A DNA stretch of 64,000 bases from Actinoplanes aureus (GCF_015704865.1 NZ_JADQTO010000017.1:1-64000), one strand, 5' to 3'; positions 1-8,223 are shown, numbered from the stretch's first letter. Notes: a model not told the origin generated them from the sequence alone. Made by a program: numbers and translations.

Positions 1-620
1 CGCCGCGCGGTGCCGCGCCGCGCCGCGCGGTGCCACGCCGCGCGGTGCCACGCCGCGCGGTGCCACGCCGCGCGGTGCCGCGCCGCGCGGTGCCGCGCTC
101 CTCATGCGATGCCGCGCGCTCTTGCTGCGCCGCTCGTGCCGTGCCGGGCGCTCATGCGATGCCGCGCGCTCTTGCTGCGCCGCTCGCGCCGTGCCGGGCG
201 CTCATGCGATGCCGCGCGCTCGTGCTGCGCTGCTCATGCGGTGCCGCGCGCTCAAGCGGTGCCGCGCGCTCGTCCTGCGCCGCTCGGCGTGCTGCTCGTG
301 CCGCTCACGCCGTGCCGCTCACGCCGTGCCGCTCACGCCGTGTCGCTCGTGCCGCGCTGCTCATGCCCGCCGCGCCGTGTCGCTCGTGCCGCGCCGCTGG
401 CGTTGAGCCGCTCATGGCGCGCCGCGCGCTTGTGCCATGCCGTTCATCCCGTGCCCGTGCCGTGCCCGTGCCGTGCCCGTGCCGTGTCCGTGCCGTGCCC
501 GTGCTGCGTCGCTCATGCCGTGCCGCGCTCCTCGGACAGCGCTGCGCCGCTCATGCCTCGCCCGCGCTCATGCCGTGCCGGGCCGCATTTGCGCTCCGTC
601 CTGCCCGTGTCTTAGCCCGC
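1..620. repeat. Nested GC-rich tandem-repeat block
   Basis: The first 500 bases are successive tandem arrays. About four 15-bp units (GCCGCGCGGTGCCAC) lie near 30-90. Units of 50 bp start at 101, 151 and 201 with only a few differences. Three 14-bp units (CCGCTCACGCCGTG) lie near 300-342, and five 11-bp units (GTGCCCGTGCC) run from 451 to 505. Open frames cross the block in all three forward frames, but they are low-complexity Arg/Ala/Cys/Pro strings without domains, so I read it as non-coding. The block touches the window edge and may extend upstream. The function is unknown. Confidence 0.85.
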
Positions 621-643
621 TCGGACAGCATGGCGGTCGATCG

Positions 644-760
644 TCAGCGGCGTTCGTCGAAGCGTCGGCGGGCAGCGCGGCCGGCCTCGAACGCCCGGCG
701 GCGCAGCCAGAAGCCGAGCACGATGATCACTACGATCAGCAAAAGCAGCAGCCAGCGCAT
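644..760 (-). CDS. 38-aa single-pass membrane microprotein
   Basis: The protein reads MRWLLLLLIVVIIVLGFWL and then a strongly basic tail rich in Arg with two Phe. Residues 3-19 form one hydrophobic helix and the remainder is a cytoplasmic-type basic segment. The start is supported by a strong GGAGG five bases before the ATG. The short length, the ribosome binding site and the ordinary codon use, set against the repeat block just downstream, argue for a real small gene. It stands alone downstream of the DHFR-like gene and on the same strand. I do not recognise a family; it could be a small membrane modulator. Confidence 0.6.
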   Translation of the reverse strand: MRWLLLLLIVVIIVLGFWLRRRAFEAGRAARRRFDERR

Positions 761-931
761 CGGAACCTCCGTATCCGTGACTCCCTCCTATGTGCCCTGT
801 CTCTCAGCCGTCATGCCGCAACGCCCTCGTTGCGGATCTCAGCCGGCGCCGCTCGAGACCGGCACCGCTCGAGGCAAGCGCCGGCTGTGGGCAGCGGCGG
901 CCTCGGGCGGCTCGGCCCCAGCCGAGTGGCG

Positions 932-1501
932 TCACCCCCTGCCGGCACGGACCGCGTAGCGGGTGCGGATCACGTCCCCCGGCCAGCTCTCGGTCTCCGC
1001 AACCCGGAGCGTCACCGGGTGATCATCGTGACCCAGCAGCGGTGTGCCCGCCCCGAGGGCGACAGGAGCGACGAACAGTTCGAGAAGGTCCACCTCGCCC
1101 GCCTCCAGCAGTGACCGCATCAGGCGCACGCTGCCCCAGACGATGGTGTCGCCTTTCTGCGAATCGCGCCGGCTGCGGACATGTGCGACCGCGTCGGGGA
1201 CGATCGCGGCCGGAGCGTGCTCACCCCAGGGCGCCCTGGTTAGCGTCGTCGAACAGACGGTCTTGGGGATGGTGTTGACCGGCCCCGCCATGGGCTCGTC
1301 GTGGACGGTGGGCCAGAAAGCAACGAAGGCCTCGTAGGTGCGGCGCCCGAGGAGGATCTCGCCGACGCTGTCCAGCAGCGCGAGGTTGTGCGCCTCGGAG
1401 GCGGAGAAGTCCTCGACCGCGGCGAAGACGTCGGCCTCGCCGCCGGGACCGGCCACGAACCCGTCCACCGAGATCCACTGCTGCACGATCACGCGGCCCA
1501 T
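932..1501 (-). CDS. Dihydrofolate-reductase-like (RibD C-terminal family) protein
   Basis: The 189-aa protein starts MGRVIVQQWISVDGFVAGPGG, the N-terminal signature of the small RibD_C/DHFR-like family (DUF of 'dihydrofolate reductase family protein') that is abundant in actinomycetes. Later motifs include LLGRRTYEAF and VWGSVRLMRSLLEAGEVDLL, which fit the NADPH-binding fold. The length is normal for a stand-alone copy. The true substrate of these proteins is unknown. Its ATG shares one base with the TGA of the upstream DinB-like gene, so the two are probably translationally coupled. In-frame sequence upstream of this ATG is open but belongs to the DinB gene in another frame. Confidence 0.85.
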   Translation of the reverse strand: MGRVIVQQWISVDGFVAGPGGEADVFAAVEDFSASEAHNLALLDSVGEILLGRRTYEAFVAFWPTVHDEPMAGPVNTIPKTVCSTTLTRAPWGEHAPAAIVPDAVAHVRSRRDSQKGDTIVWGSVRLMRSLLEAGEVDLLELFVAPVALGAGTPLLGHDDHPVTLRVAETESWPGDVIRTRYAVRAGRG

Positions 1502-1995
1502 CAGCGCGGACCCAATCCGGTGCGCCCGTCGATCAGCTCCCGAACGGCATCGAGGTGCCCCGCGTGCCGGGCAGTCTCCTCGATCATGTGCAACATGATC
1601 CGGCGTAGGTCGGTGGTCTGCGCGGCGAGCCACTCGTCCTCGTGCCGGCCGACCGGCGCCGCGGTGAGCGGAGTGGCGGCGATGATCTCGTCCGCGATCC
1701 GGCACTGGTCGCGATAGAAGTCGAAGACCATCGGCGCCGGACGTGGCGTGGTCAGCGGTGGGGCGTCGTCGTCCGGCCAGGGCAGCGGCGCGGCGGAGCC
1801 GGTGACGACATCCTGGAACCAGTGCCGCTCCGCATGCCCGAGGTGCTCGACCAGCCCGAGCGGGCTCCACCCGGACGGCAGCACCGCCTTGTGTAACTGG
1901 CCCTCGTCGAGCCCGGCCAGAATGGCCAGGACACACGCCCGCTGATAGGCGAGGAACTCCCACAGCGTCGCCTTCTCGTCATCGATCCCCGTCAT
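1501..1995 (-). CDS. DinB / DUF664 family protein
   Basis: The protein has 164 aa. The pattern is that of DinB-like four-helix proteins, many of which in actinomycetes are mycothiol-dependent enzymes: an N-terminal ATLWEFLAYQRACVLAILAGL helix split, then GWSPLGLVEHLGHAERHWF with a metal-type His, and a C-terminal MLHMIEETARHAGHLDAVRELIDG with His residues typical of the metal triad (the H-x3-H-type pair). It forms a two-gene unit with the DHFR-like gene, overlapping by one base. The exact reaction is unknown; thiol S-transfer or detoxification is an inference from the family. Confidence 0.85.
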   Translation of the reverse strand: MTGIDDEKATLWEFLAYQRACVLAILAGLDEGQLHKAVLPSGWSPLGLVEHLGHAERHWFQDVVTGSAAPLPWPDDDAPPLTTPRPAPMVFDFYRDQCRIADEIIAATPLTAAPVGRHEDEWLAAQTTDLRRIMLHMIEETARHAGHLDAVRELIDGRTGLGPR

Positions 1996-2042
1996 GCCGG
2001 CAAGCTAACAGCCGCCTCCGACATTTTCCGGTCGAGCGGCCG

Positions 2043-2231
2043 TCAGGTGCGCGGAACTCGCACGTAGGCGATGTGCCGGACCGGTACGTAGACGTCCACG
2101 AGGTGGTCGCCGCACGGAAGCACGGCGTCGGGATCACTGAGCAGCCCGGCGATGTTCTCCGCAGTGCCGTCCAGGACGTCGAACTCCTGGAGACGGTCGT
2201 CGCCGGCGAAACAGATCTCGAGCCTGGTCAT
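2043..2231 (-). CDS. Small hypothetical protein downstream of TetR
   Basis: The product is 62 aa, beginning MTRLEICFAGDDRLQEFDVL and ending VRHIAYVRVPRT. The composition is soluble and acidic. Its ATG lies one base after the TGA of the TetR-type gene (TGACATG), so it is very probably co-transcribed and coupled. I do not recognise a family. The position suggests an accessory role to the regulator, but nothing in the sequence proves it. Confidence 0.65.
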   Translation of the reverse strand: MTRLEICFAGDDRLQEFDVLDGTAENIAGLLSDPDAVLPCGDHLVDVYVPVRHIAYVRVPRT

Positions 2232-2232
2232 G

Positions 2233-2853
2233 TCACTCCTGCCGGTCGTCGCCCGGTGCCGTGACCAGGCGGATGATGCGATCGACGTATGCGCTGCGCT
2301 CCGCGGCGGTGCCGGGCACGACCTGTGGCGCGGCATGCGCGAGCTGGGCGTGCCCAAGGTACGCGCTGACCGCCAGCAGGGCCCGGTGCCGGGCCTCCAC
2401 AGCCGGCAGGCCGAGCGCTTCGAAGAGCTCGGCCGTGTACGCCACCCGCCGCTCGGTGACCCGGGCGAGCACCGGGGCGACGTGTGGATGGCTGGCCGTG
2501 GCGAGCATGGCGAGCTCGATGGAGTCCGCCTGCGGGCCCGCGGTCGACTCCATCACCATCGCGATCAATGTCCGCAGTCTGGCCAGGGGGTCCGGCTGGG
2601 CCTCCACGAGCGTGATCACCGCGTCGGTGTGGTCACTCTCCCAGCGTTGCAGCGCCGCCTCGATCAGGGCGTCCCGGTTGGCGAAGTGCCAGTAGAAGCT
2701 GCCCTTGGTGGCGCCCAGGTGGGTGGCCAGGGGCTCGACCGCCACGGCGGCGAGGCCGCCGCGGGCCATGGCGTCCAGGGCTGCGGAAGTCCAGTCACCG
2801 GCAGTGAGCCGGGTCGCTGATTGCTTGCGGGGGCGGCGCTCGACCATGTCCAT
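2233..2853 (-). CDS. TetR/AcrR family transcriptional regulator
   Basis: The protein has about 206 aa when started at the ATG at 2853 (an alternative ATG is at 2847). The N-terminal helix-turn-helix region is recognisable: TAGDWTSAALDAMARGGLAAVAVEPLATHLGATKGSFYWHFANRDALIEAAL, of which LGATKGSFYWHF is the recognition helix. The C-terminal part is the variable ligand domain. The gene is divergent from the SRPBCC-DUF2867 gene across a 43-bp gap that contains an inverted repeat, so autoregulation plus control of that neighbour is likely. The effector is unknown. Confidence 0.85.
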   Translation of the reverse strand: MDMVERRPRKQSATRLTAGDWTSAALDAMARGGLAAVAVEPLATHLGATKGSFYWHFANRDALIEAALQRWESDHTDAVITLVEAQPDPLARLRTLIAMVMESTAGPQADSIELAMLATASHPHVAPVLARVTERRVAYTAELFEALGLPAVEARHRALLAVSAYLGHAQLAHAAPQVVPGTAAERSAYVDRIIRLVTAPGDDRQE

Positions 2854-2889
2854 ACGGTACGGTACGGAGGAACATACGCCACCGTATGG
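2850..2889. promoter_or_regulatory. Probable TetR operator between divergent genes
   Basis: Two overlapping inverted repeats fill the gap. CCATACGGT (2850-2858) pairs with ACCGTATGG (2881-2889). Inside, CATACG (2873-2878), four bases, and CGTATG (2883-2888) form a compact 16-bp palindrome of the size TetR proteins bind. The left arm overlaps the proposed TetR start codon, and the right arm ends eight bases before the start of the divergent gene, so binding would block both. Confidence 0.7.
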
Positions 2890-2896
2890 AGGTGCC

Positions 2897-3907
2897 ATGG
2901 CTGTCATCGACAACGTCCACGAGCGGATCCTCGCCGGCCCTGCGGCAGAGGTCGGTCGCCTGCTCGGCCGGCTCGGCTCGCCCGGGGACCCGCTGTGGCC
3001 ATCGCCCACCTGGATCCCGATGCGGCTCGACCGCGCGCTCAGCGTCGGGTCCGACGGCGGGCACGGTCCGGTTCGCTACCACGTCACGGCCTATGAGCCG
3101 GGGCGTCGCGTCGAGTTCACCTTCGACCCACGGATCGGTCTGTCCGGCACCCACACCTTCGAGATCGAGGAACGCGGCCCGCACTCCTGCGTGCTCCGGC
3201 ACCGGATGATCGCCGATCCCGTCGCCCGGATGCGGCTTCTGTGGCCGGCCGTCGTCCGGGTCTGCCACGACACCGTCCTCGAGCACCTGCTCGACAACGC
3301 CGAGCGGGCCATCACCGGCTCCGTGTCCGAGCCGGTGCGCTATCCGCTCCGGGCCCGGCTCGCCGTGGCGATCGAGAGCGTCCAGATGCGCGCGGTGCCC
3401 GTGCTGGCAAAGGCTGCCCTGCTGCACGCCGCGCTGCCACACCCGGATCTCGCTGACGCGTTCGCGGTACGCGTCCCACCCGGCACCGACCCCGATCCGC
3501 AGACCTGGGCCGACGGCATCTTCCGCAACCCGCCACCAGCCGTCGCGGCGCTGCTTCACTTGCGCAACGCGCTGGTGGCCCCGTTCGGCATCGAGCGCGG
3601 CGACAGATCCGCCTTCAACACCGTCGCCCGCACCGATCGGGAAGTCCTGCTCGGTGTCGACGCACCACACCTGGACTTCCGCGCCAGCGTCCTGGTCGAG
3701 CCGGATGACGACGGCACGACCGTCACGCTCTCCACGCACGCCACCGTCCGTTCCCGAGCCGGCCGCGCTTACCTTGGCCTCGTGCGCCTGTTCCACCCAC
3801 CGGTGGTCAGGGCCATGCTGCGCCGGGCGGCCCGCGCGGCCGTCGCCCCGCCCGCCGGTCAAAAGGCCGGTCACGCCCTGCGACCGAAGGCCACCACCGC
3901 AGGCTGA
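2897..3907 (+). CDS. SRPBCC domain fused to DUF2867-like domain
   Basis: The protein has 336 aa. Residues 1 to about 150 look like a START/SRPBCC ligand-binding domain (VRYHVTAYEPGRRVEFTFDP, then TFEIEERGPHSCVLRH). A linker follows, and residues from about 165 to the end match the DUF2867 pattern (LPHPDLADAFAVRVPPGTD, PPPAVAALLHLRNALVAPFG, LDFRASVLVEPDDDGTTVTL). Both halves bind hydrophobic ligands in related proteins, but no enzyme activity is known. The ATG at 2897 follows a GGAGG-like sequence. It is divergent from the TetR gene and separated from it by the palindromic operator, which suggests induction by a small hydrophobic molecule. Confidence 0.75.
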   Translation: MAVIDNVHERILAGPAAEVGRLLGRLGSPGDPLWPSPTWIPMRLDRALSVGSDGGHGPVRYHVTAYEPGRRVEFTFDPRIGLSGTHTFEIEERGPHSCVLRHRMIADPVARMRLLWPAVVRVCHDTVLEHLLDNAERAITGSVSEPVRYPLRARLAVAIESVQMRAVPVLAKAALLHAALPHPDLADAFAVRVPPGTDPDPQTWADGIFRNPPPAVAALLHLRNALVAPFGIERGDRSAFNTVARTDREVLLGVDAPHLDFRASVLVEPDDDGTTVTLSTHATVRSRAGRAYLGLVRLFHPPVVRAMLRRAARAAVAPPAGQKAGHALRPKATTAG

Positions 3908-4020
3908 AGCCGCGGCTGCGCGAGACCGGGCCCGGCTCCGCGCTGCCAGCCGGCAGCGGGTCGGCCGGGGGACGGGCCTGCTGGCTGCGGCTCGGCTGCT
4001 GGCGGGGCCGACCGCTGGCC

Positions 4021-5661
4021 TCAGCGGCGGCGCATCTCGTCGTCAAAGGCCTGCTCGGCGTCCCGCATGATCTCCCACTCGGCGGGGTCCGCGAACCGTT
4101 GCAGCTTGGTCTGGTAAGGCCACGGCTCGGTGTGTGGCGGGTTGGCGGCCTTACCGGGGATGTCTCCGGTGAGGACGCGCTCGGCCGCGTGCTGGAAGAC
4201 CTCGGCGACCGGCCGGCTCACCAGCGTCCACCGGTATGGCGGGTCCTGGTCGGGCGTGAAGCCGTACAGCACCGACTTCCACGCCTCGAACGCGGGCACG
4301 AAACGGCGTTCCAGCCATGGGCCGGGAACGAAGTATGCGCGCCCGGCCGCCGCGTGCGTGGCCTCGACGACCAGGTCCTTCTCCAGGAGCGCCGCGCTGA
4401 GCTCGGCGATCTGGGCGGGTGACCAGCCGTTCCAGCGGTGCACGTTCCGGTCGGTCGGGTCAGGGAGTGCGAGCAGTTGGAGATACAGCGATGCGGCCTG
4501 CGAGGCCAGCCCGAACCGGGCCGCCAGACGCTCGACGGCGTCGGGGGCGGACAGCAGCGGGTTCTGGGCGAAGCCTTCGGCGGCCTCCAGAGAGGTGATC
4601 ATGCGTTCGAACGCCGGATCGAGCATCTGCCGCAGCATCAGCGGGTTGTGGTCGGGCAGCACGTCCAGGGCAGGATCGTCCGGGCCGGTGAGGAAGGCCG
4701 GGCGGTAGTGGTAGGACTTCACACCGGGAGACGGCGAGTATCCGGCGACGATGCTCGGCGGCAGCGCCTTCGGCACCTGCTCCTGCTCGAGCCACGCGGC
4801 TCCGACCAGCAGGCCCGGGTTCCGCAGCCGTTCGCGGATCAGCCGGTACACCAGGCCGAGGTTCGCCCGCACCGGGTCACCGCCCGGCAGGTGGTACGCC
4901 AGCCAGGCCAGCCCGGTCGCGGCACTCGGCAGGTGGCGCTGGCTGAACGGCTCGCCACCGGACGGCGCCTCGGTGAGCACCGTGCCGCCCTCGATCCGGC
5001 ATTCGCCGTCGGTGTGCAGCCAATCGCCGGGCGCGGGTGCGGTGAAGGTGCGCAGGAGGTCGGTCGGGAAGCCCATGACCTCGCCGAGCTCGGCGAGCAG
5101 GTCTTCGGGGACCGGAGTGCGCAGGCCCTGCAGCGCGATCCACGCGGTGGCGAGCCGGTCCACGTCAGGGCCGCATTCCCAAAGCTCGGCCGGGTCGCCG
5201 GGACGGGCCGCGTCAAGAAGCTCGATCCGGTGCGCGACCGGCACGGTGTGCAATTCCATCCGGGCGATCTCGGCCTCGCGGGCGGTCAGGGCGAGGATGC
5301 CGCGCTGGGATTCGTCGAGGAAGTCCGGCACGTTCCAGTCGCGCAATGGCAGGCCGGCCAGCAACAGGGTGCTCTCGGCCCGGGTGAGGCCGGTGGCCCG
5401 GCTCAGCTCCGCCACCCGGTCCGGTCGCCACGATGCCGGGCCGCGTTCGCGCAGCAGGTCGAGCACGGTCCGCAGGTAGGAGCCGGCAGCCGGGTGCCCG
5501 ATCGCCCGGACGAGCGCGTCGCGATCCGGCGAGGGTGTCGCCGCGGAGGAGAGCAGGATCGCGGCGGCGCCCGGCTTGCTGAGCAACCAGTGGGACGCAG
5601 TGAGGTCGTCATCGATGAGCGCCTTCAGCGCCCAGGCGAGCTCCCCGGTCGTATCGATCAC
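4021..5661 (-). CDS. Hypothetical 546-aa protein
   Basis: The protein starts at a GTG (MIDTTGELAWALKALIDDD). It is soluble, helical and Trp-rich, with no signal peptide, membrane segment or P-loop. Segments such as WRPDRVAELSRATGLTRAESTLLLAGLPL look like winged-helix or HTH-type modules, and WSPAQIAELSAALLEKDLVV near residue 420 looks like a second one. The general look resembles actinobacterial proteins annotated only as hypothetical or 'DNA-binding'. It lies nine bases downstream of the 92-aa Cys-containing gene, so the two probably form an operon. No Shine-Dalgarno sequence is evident, consistent with translation coupled to its neighbour. Confidence 0.8.
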   Translation of the reverse strand: MIDTTGELAWALKALIDDDLTASHWLLSKPGAAAILLSSAATPSPDRDALVRAIGHPAAGSYLRTVLDLLRERGPASWRPDRVAELSRATGLTRAESTLLLAGLPLRDWNVPDFLDESQRGILALTAREAEIARMELHTVPVAHRIELLDAARPGDPAELWECGPDVDRLATAWIALQGLRTPVPEDLLAELGEVMGFPTDLLRTFTAPAPGDWLHTDGECRIEGGTVLTEAPSGGEPFSQRHLPSAATGLAWLAYHLPGGDPVRANLGLVYRLIRERLRNPGLLVGAAWLEQEQVPKALPPSIVAGYSPSPGVKSYHYRPAFLTGPDDPALDVLPDHNPLMLRQMLDPAFERMITSLEAAEGFAQNPLLSAPDAVERLAARFGLASQAASLYLQLLALPDPTDRNVHRWNGWSPAQIAELSAALLEKDLVVEATHAAAGRAYFVPGPWLERRFVPAFEAWKSVLYGFTPDQDPPYRWTLVSRPVAEVFQHAAERVLTGDIPGKAANPPHTEPWPYQTKLQRFADPAEWEIMRDAEQAFDDEMRRR

Positions 5662-5670
5662 GCCAGGAGC

Positions 5671-5949
5671 TTAGGCGCAGTCCGGGGAACAACCGTGGGT
5701 GCCGCGGCAGACCCGGCACAGTGGACGCGTCGCGTCGTCCGGGCGGATCGTCGACGGGACGTACATGTGCGCCTCGTACTCGATGTGCTCGACGACGGCC
5801 CGGTCGGTGCGCCGGTGGAAGCACCGGTGCGGCCGGCCGGTCGGGTACGCGTCCGCCACCGCCCGCGCCGGATACACCAGCGTGGTGGAGGGCGCGTCGT
5901 CGCAATCCGCGGAGTGAACCACCACGGCAGGTTCGTAGTCGTGACTCAC
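5671..5949 (-). CDS. Small Cys-rich hypothetical protein
   Basis: The product is 92 aa, started at a GTG five bases after GGAGGGG (MSHDYEPAVVVHSADC). The C-terminus carries CRVCRGTHGCSPDCA, four cysteines plus His that could bind a metal or form disulfides; another Cys/His pair (PHRCFHRR) lies mid-protein. There is no signal peptide. It is the first gene of a two-gene unit with the 546-aa protein and is divergent from the XRE gene. The function is unknown. Confidence 0.7.
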   Translation of the reverse strand: MSHDYEPAVVVHSADCDDAPSTTLVYPARAVADAYPTGRPHRCFHRRTDRAVVEHIEYEAHMYVPSTIRPDDATRPLCRVCRGTHGCSPDCA

Positions 5950-6135
5950 CGGTTCCCCTCCGTTTTCGTTCTCGCCTCGCTCCAAGGCTGTTCACGATCG
6001 CGCGCCGCCGCAACATTCCATCGGGTGAAATCCATGCCGGAGGCTGGAGAAGACCATGATTTCTGGGAAGCATTCCGCGAGGGAGGAAAGAAACCTTCCA
6101 CGGCATATGGAATGACCCGGCGGGGAGGAACCCCG

Positions 6136-7032
6136 ATGGACGTCGACCCCGGAAGCACCGTGCCGAGACGCCAGCTCGGCCGGTATCTGCGCCAGCAGCG
6201 GGAGCGAGCGAACGTCACCGTGAAAGCGGCGAGTGGCCACTTGGAGTGCTCGACGCAGAAGCTGTGGCGGATCGAGAAGGGTACGGTGCCGGTCCGTGGC
6301 ACCGACGTCCGGGAGTTGTGCCGGCTCTACGGCACACCGCCGGACCTCGCCGAGGTACTTGTCAGCCTGGCCCGGCAGACGAAGGAGAAAGGCTGGTGGG
6401 CAGCGCACGGCGACGCCGTACCGGAATGGTTCGACCTGTTTCTGGGCCTGGAGTCGGCGGCCTCGCGGATTCGCACCTACGAGCCCTGCCTCGTTCCCGG
6501 GCTGCTCCAGGCGCACGCCTACATGGCGTGCGTGATCGCGGCCGACCGGCCGCATCTCACCGAGGAGGAGGTACGGCGCAGAATCGAGATCCGCCGGCAA
6601 CGGCAGGGACTGTTGTCGCGTCATTTCCCGCTGCCACCGCGATTCGACGCGATCGTCTCCGAGGCTGTTCTGCTGTCCCGGCCGGAAACACCGGGAGCCC
6701 TGCAACAGCAGCTGTGGCATCTGGTGAAAGCGAATGAGATTCCGCACGTCTCGGTCCGGGTGCTCCCTCTTTCCGGGTGGCCGCACCGGGCGTCCGTTTC
6801 CGGCGCCTTCACGATTTTAGATTTCCCGTCATCCGCCGGCGGAACCGGCGCGGAACCACCAACGGTCTACTCGGAAAGCCTCACCGGAAGTCTCTATCTG
6901 GACCGGCCGAAGGAATTGGACGTCTACGAACAGGCGTGGTCGGCCCTGGTGAATCGGGCGCTGACCGAGGGGGACTCGGACCACATGATCACAAGGATTC
7001 TGGAACAGCAAGGGGGAGGGACCCATGTCTGA
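6136..7032 (+). CDS. Scr1-type XRE family regulator (HTH + DUF5753)
   Basis: The protein has 298 aa. The N-terminus (about residues 10-65) is a lambda-repressor-like helix-turn-helix: LGRYLRQQRERANVTVKAASGHLECSTQKLWRIEKG. The rest is a DUF5753 ligand-type domain, recognised by FLGLESAASRIRTYEPCLVPGLLQ, RRQRQGLLSR and VRVLPLSGWPH. The ATG at 6136 is preceded by GGGGAGGAA; an in-frame ATG at 6112 is possible but has a weaker site. It overlaps the downstream DUF397 gene by eight bases. Such pairs are common in streptomycetes and relatives, where some affect development or antibiotic production. Confidence 0.9.
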   Translation: MDVDPGSTVPRRQLGRYLRQQRERANVTVKAASGHLECSTQKLWRIEKGTVPVRGTDVRELCRLYGTPPDLAEVLVSLARQTKEKGWWAAHGDAVPEWFDLFLGLESAASRIRTYEPCLVPGLLQAHAYMACVIAADRPHLTEEEVRRRIEIRRQRQGLLSRHFPLPPRFDAIVSEAVLLSRPETPGALQQQLWHLVKANEIPHVSVRVLPLSGWPHRASVSGAFTILDFPSSAGGTGAEPPTVYSESLTGSLYLDRPKELDVYEQAWSALVNRALTEGDSDHMITRILEQQGGGTHV

Positions 7033-7231
7033 GGTCGATCTGTCCGGAGCGGTCTGGCACAAGAGCAGGCGTTCCGGGGCGGAGGGCAATTGTGTCGAGG
7101 TGGCGGACAATCTCCCGCACGTGGTCGCTGTGCGGGACACGAAGGACCGGGAAGGTGGAACTCTGACGTTCCCGCCCGAGGTCTGGTCCGCCTTCATCGA
7201 TGACGTGAAAGCCGGAAGGTTCGACGTCTGA
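7025..7231 (+). CDS. DUF397 domain protein
   Basis: The product is 68 aa with the family signature VWHKSRRSGAEGNCVEVAD, then VAVRDTKDREGGTLTFPPEVWSAFIDDVKAGRFD. The length is normal. The start lies inside the end of the XRE gene, so the two are translationally coupled. The known partnership is with Scr1-type XRE proteins, where the DUF397 protein is thought to act against its partner regulator; this is family knowledge, not visible here. Confidence 0.92.
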   Translation: MSEVDLSGAVWHKSRRSGAEGNCVEVADNLPHVVAVRDTKDREGGTLTFPPEVWSAFIDDVKAGRFDV

Positions 7232-7356
7232 GAAACAACGGCGAATGTACGGGGGCTGCCACCGCCGGGACCGATGCGTTACGGTTCTGCGTCAAGTCGC
7301 CAGATTGATCTTGGTGAAGCGGACAGTGAGGCATCGGTAACGGGGGCGGTATCGCG

Positions 7357-8223
7357 ATGGTTGACGCGGACGCGGGACTCATCGAGAAGCGCCGCGCCGA
7401 CGCGGTCACACCGGCCGCCATCGTGCTCACCGTCGACGCCGTCGCGCTCCTGATGGTCGCCGTGGTCGGACTGCCCTTCCTGATCTTCTTCTTCGGCGAC
7501 GAAGCCGGCGGCTGGCAGGGCCTCTGGCCGTACGTCATCGGCTGGGTCGCCGCCGCGGTGTTCGGCGCCGCGGCTGCGGCTGCCGCCGGCCGGTTCGCCG
7601 GATTCGGCACCTACGACGCGTGCCGTGTCGGCATCGTGGCCTCGGCGGGCATCGCGGTCCTGAGCGGGACGATCCTTGCCTTCTCCGTCCCCGGGTCGCC
7701 GCTGCTGGCGCTCACCGCGGCACCGTTCGCCGCCGCGAACCTGGCCGCCGCGTTGGCACTGCTCAACCCGGAGCGAGCCGGCGCGCTGGTCGGCGCGATC
7801 GGGATCGGCCGGACCGCGCCCGACGACATCGACGACATGGACGACGTCGACGACATGGACGACGTCGACGACATCGGCGGCATCGAGTTGCCGACCATGG
7901 ACGGCGACATCGGCAGCATCGCGGTGCCGACCACGAACGGCGACACCGGCGACATCGAAGTTCGGACCATGGACGGCGACATCGGCGGCATCGAGGTGCC
8001 GACCACGGACGACGACACCGGCGACATCGAGGCGCAAGCCAAGCAGGACCTCGAAACTGGAGCCGAGGAAGCCGCCGACCGGAACAAACCCACCGTCGAT
8101 CTTCTGATCGCGCCGGCTACGCGATACGCGGCCACCGCGCTGCCACGGCGGCGCCCGCGCGGCCAGGCCGCCCTGCACACCCTTCAGGGGGTACGCCTTC
8201 CGCGGCGGGCCGTCAGGCGATGA
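7357..8223 (+). CDS. Membrane protein with acidic repeat tail
   Basis: The protein has 288 aa. Residues about 18-150 contain four hydrophobic segments (IVLTVDAVALLMVAVVGLPF, a Trp/Ala-rich second, IVASAGIAVLSGTILAFSV, LTAAPFAAANLAAALALL). After residue 150 the chain becomes DDIDDMDDVDDMDDVDDIGG and then about three copies of a 22-residue unit built on DGDIGxIEVPTxxxDTGDIE. The tail is strongly acidic and may bind calcium or another cation, though no known motif such as RTX is present. The last 40 residues are Arg-rich. It ends convergently with the SDR gene, overlapping it by 11 bp. Confidence 0.7.
   Translation: MVDADAGLIEKRRADAVTPAAIVLTVDAVALLMVAVVGLPFLIFFFGDEAGGWQGLWPYVIGWVAAAVFGAAAAAAAGRFAGFGTYDACRVGIVASAGIAVLSGTILAFSVPGSPLLALTAAPFAAANLAAALALLNPERAGALVGAIGIGRTAPDDIDDMDDVDDMDDVDDIGGIELPTMDGDIGSIAVPTTNGDTGDIEVRTMDGDIGGIEVPTTDDDTGDIEAQAKQDLETGAEEAADRNKPTVDLLIAPATRYAATALPRRRPRGQAALHTLQGVRLPRRAVRR
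7820..8035 (+). repeat. In-frame Asp-rich tandem repeat
   Basis: Within the membrane-protein gene, the triplet series GACGACATCGACGACATGGA is followed by units of about 66 bp (22 codons) that repeat roughly three times, with variations. The reading frame is kept throughout, which points to selection on the acidic peptide and not to random slippage. Confidence 0.75.

Noticed and set aside
1..505. CRISPR array in the repeat block
   Set aside because: The units are contiguous with no unique spacers, and no cas genes are present.
10..1114. Three overlapping plus-strand frames through the tandem-repeat block
   Set aside because: They translate the repeats into low-complexity Arg/Ala/Cys/Pro text in every frame, and real minus-strand genes overlap their ends.
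6014..6114. Inverted pair CATTCCAT / ATGGAATG before the XRE gene
   Set aside because: Only eight bases and 85 bp apart; expected by chance at this scale, with no matching second copy.
4438..6135. Upstream extension of the XRE gene frame over 1.7 kb
   Set aside because: It lies opposite the 546-aa and 92-aa genes; the XRE domain begins only after 6136, where a good ribosome binding site is present.
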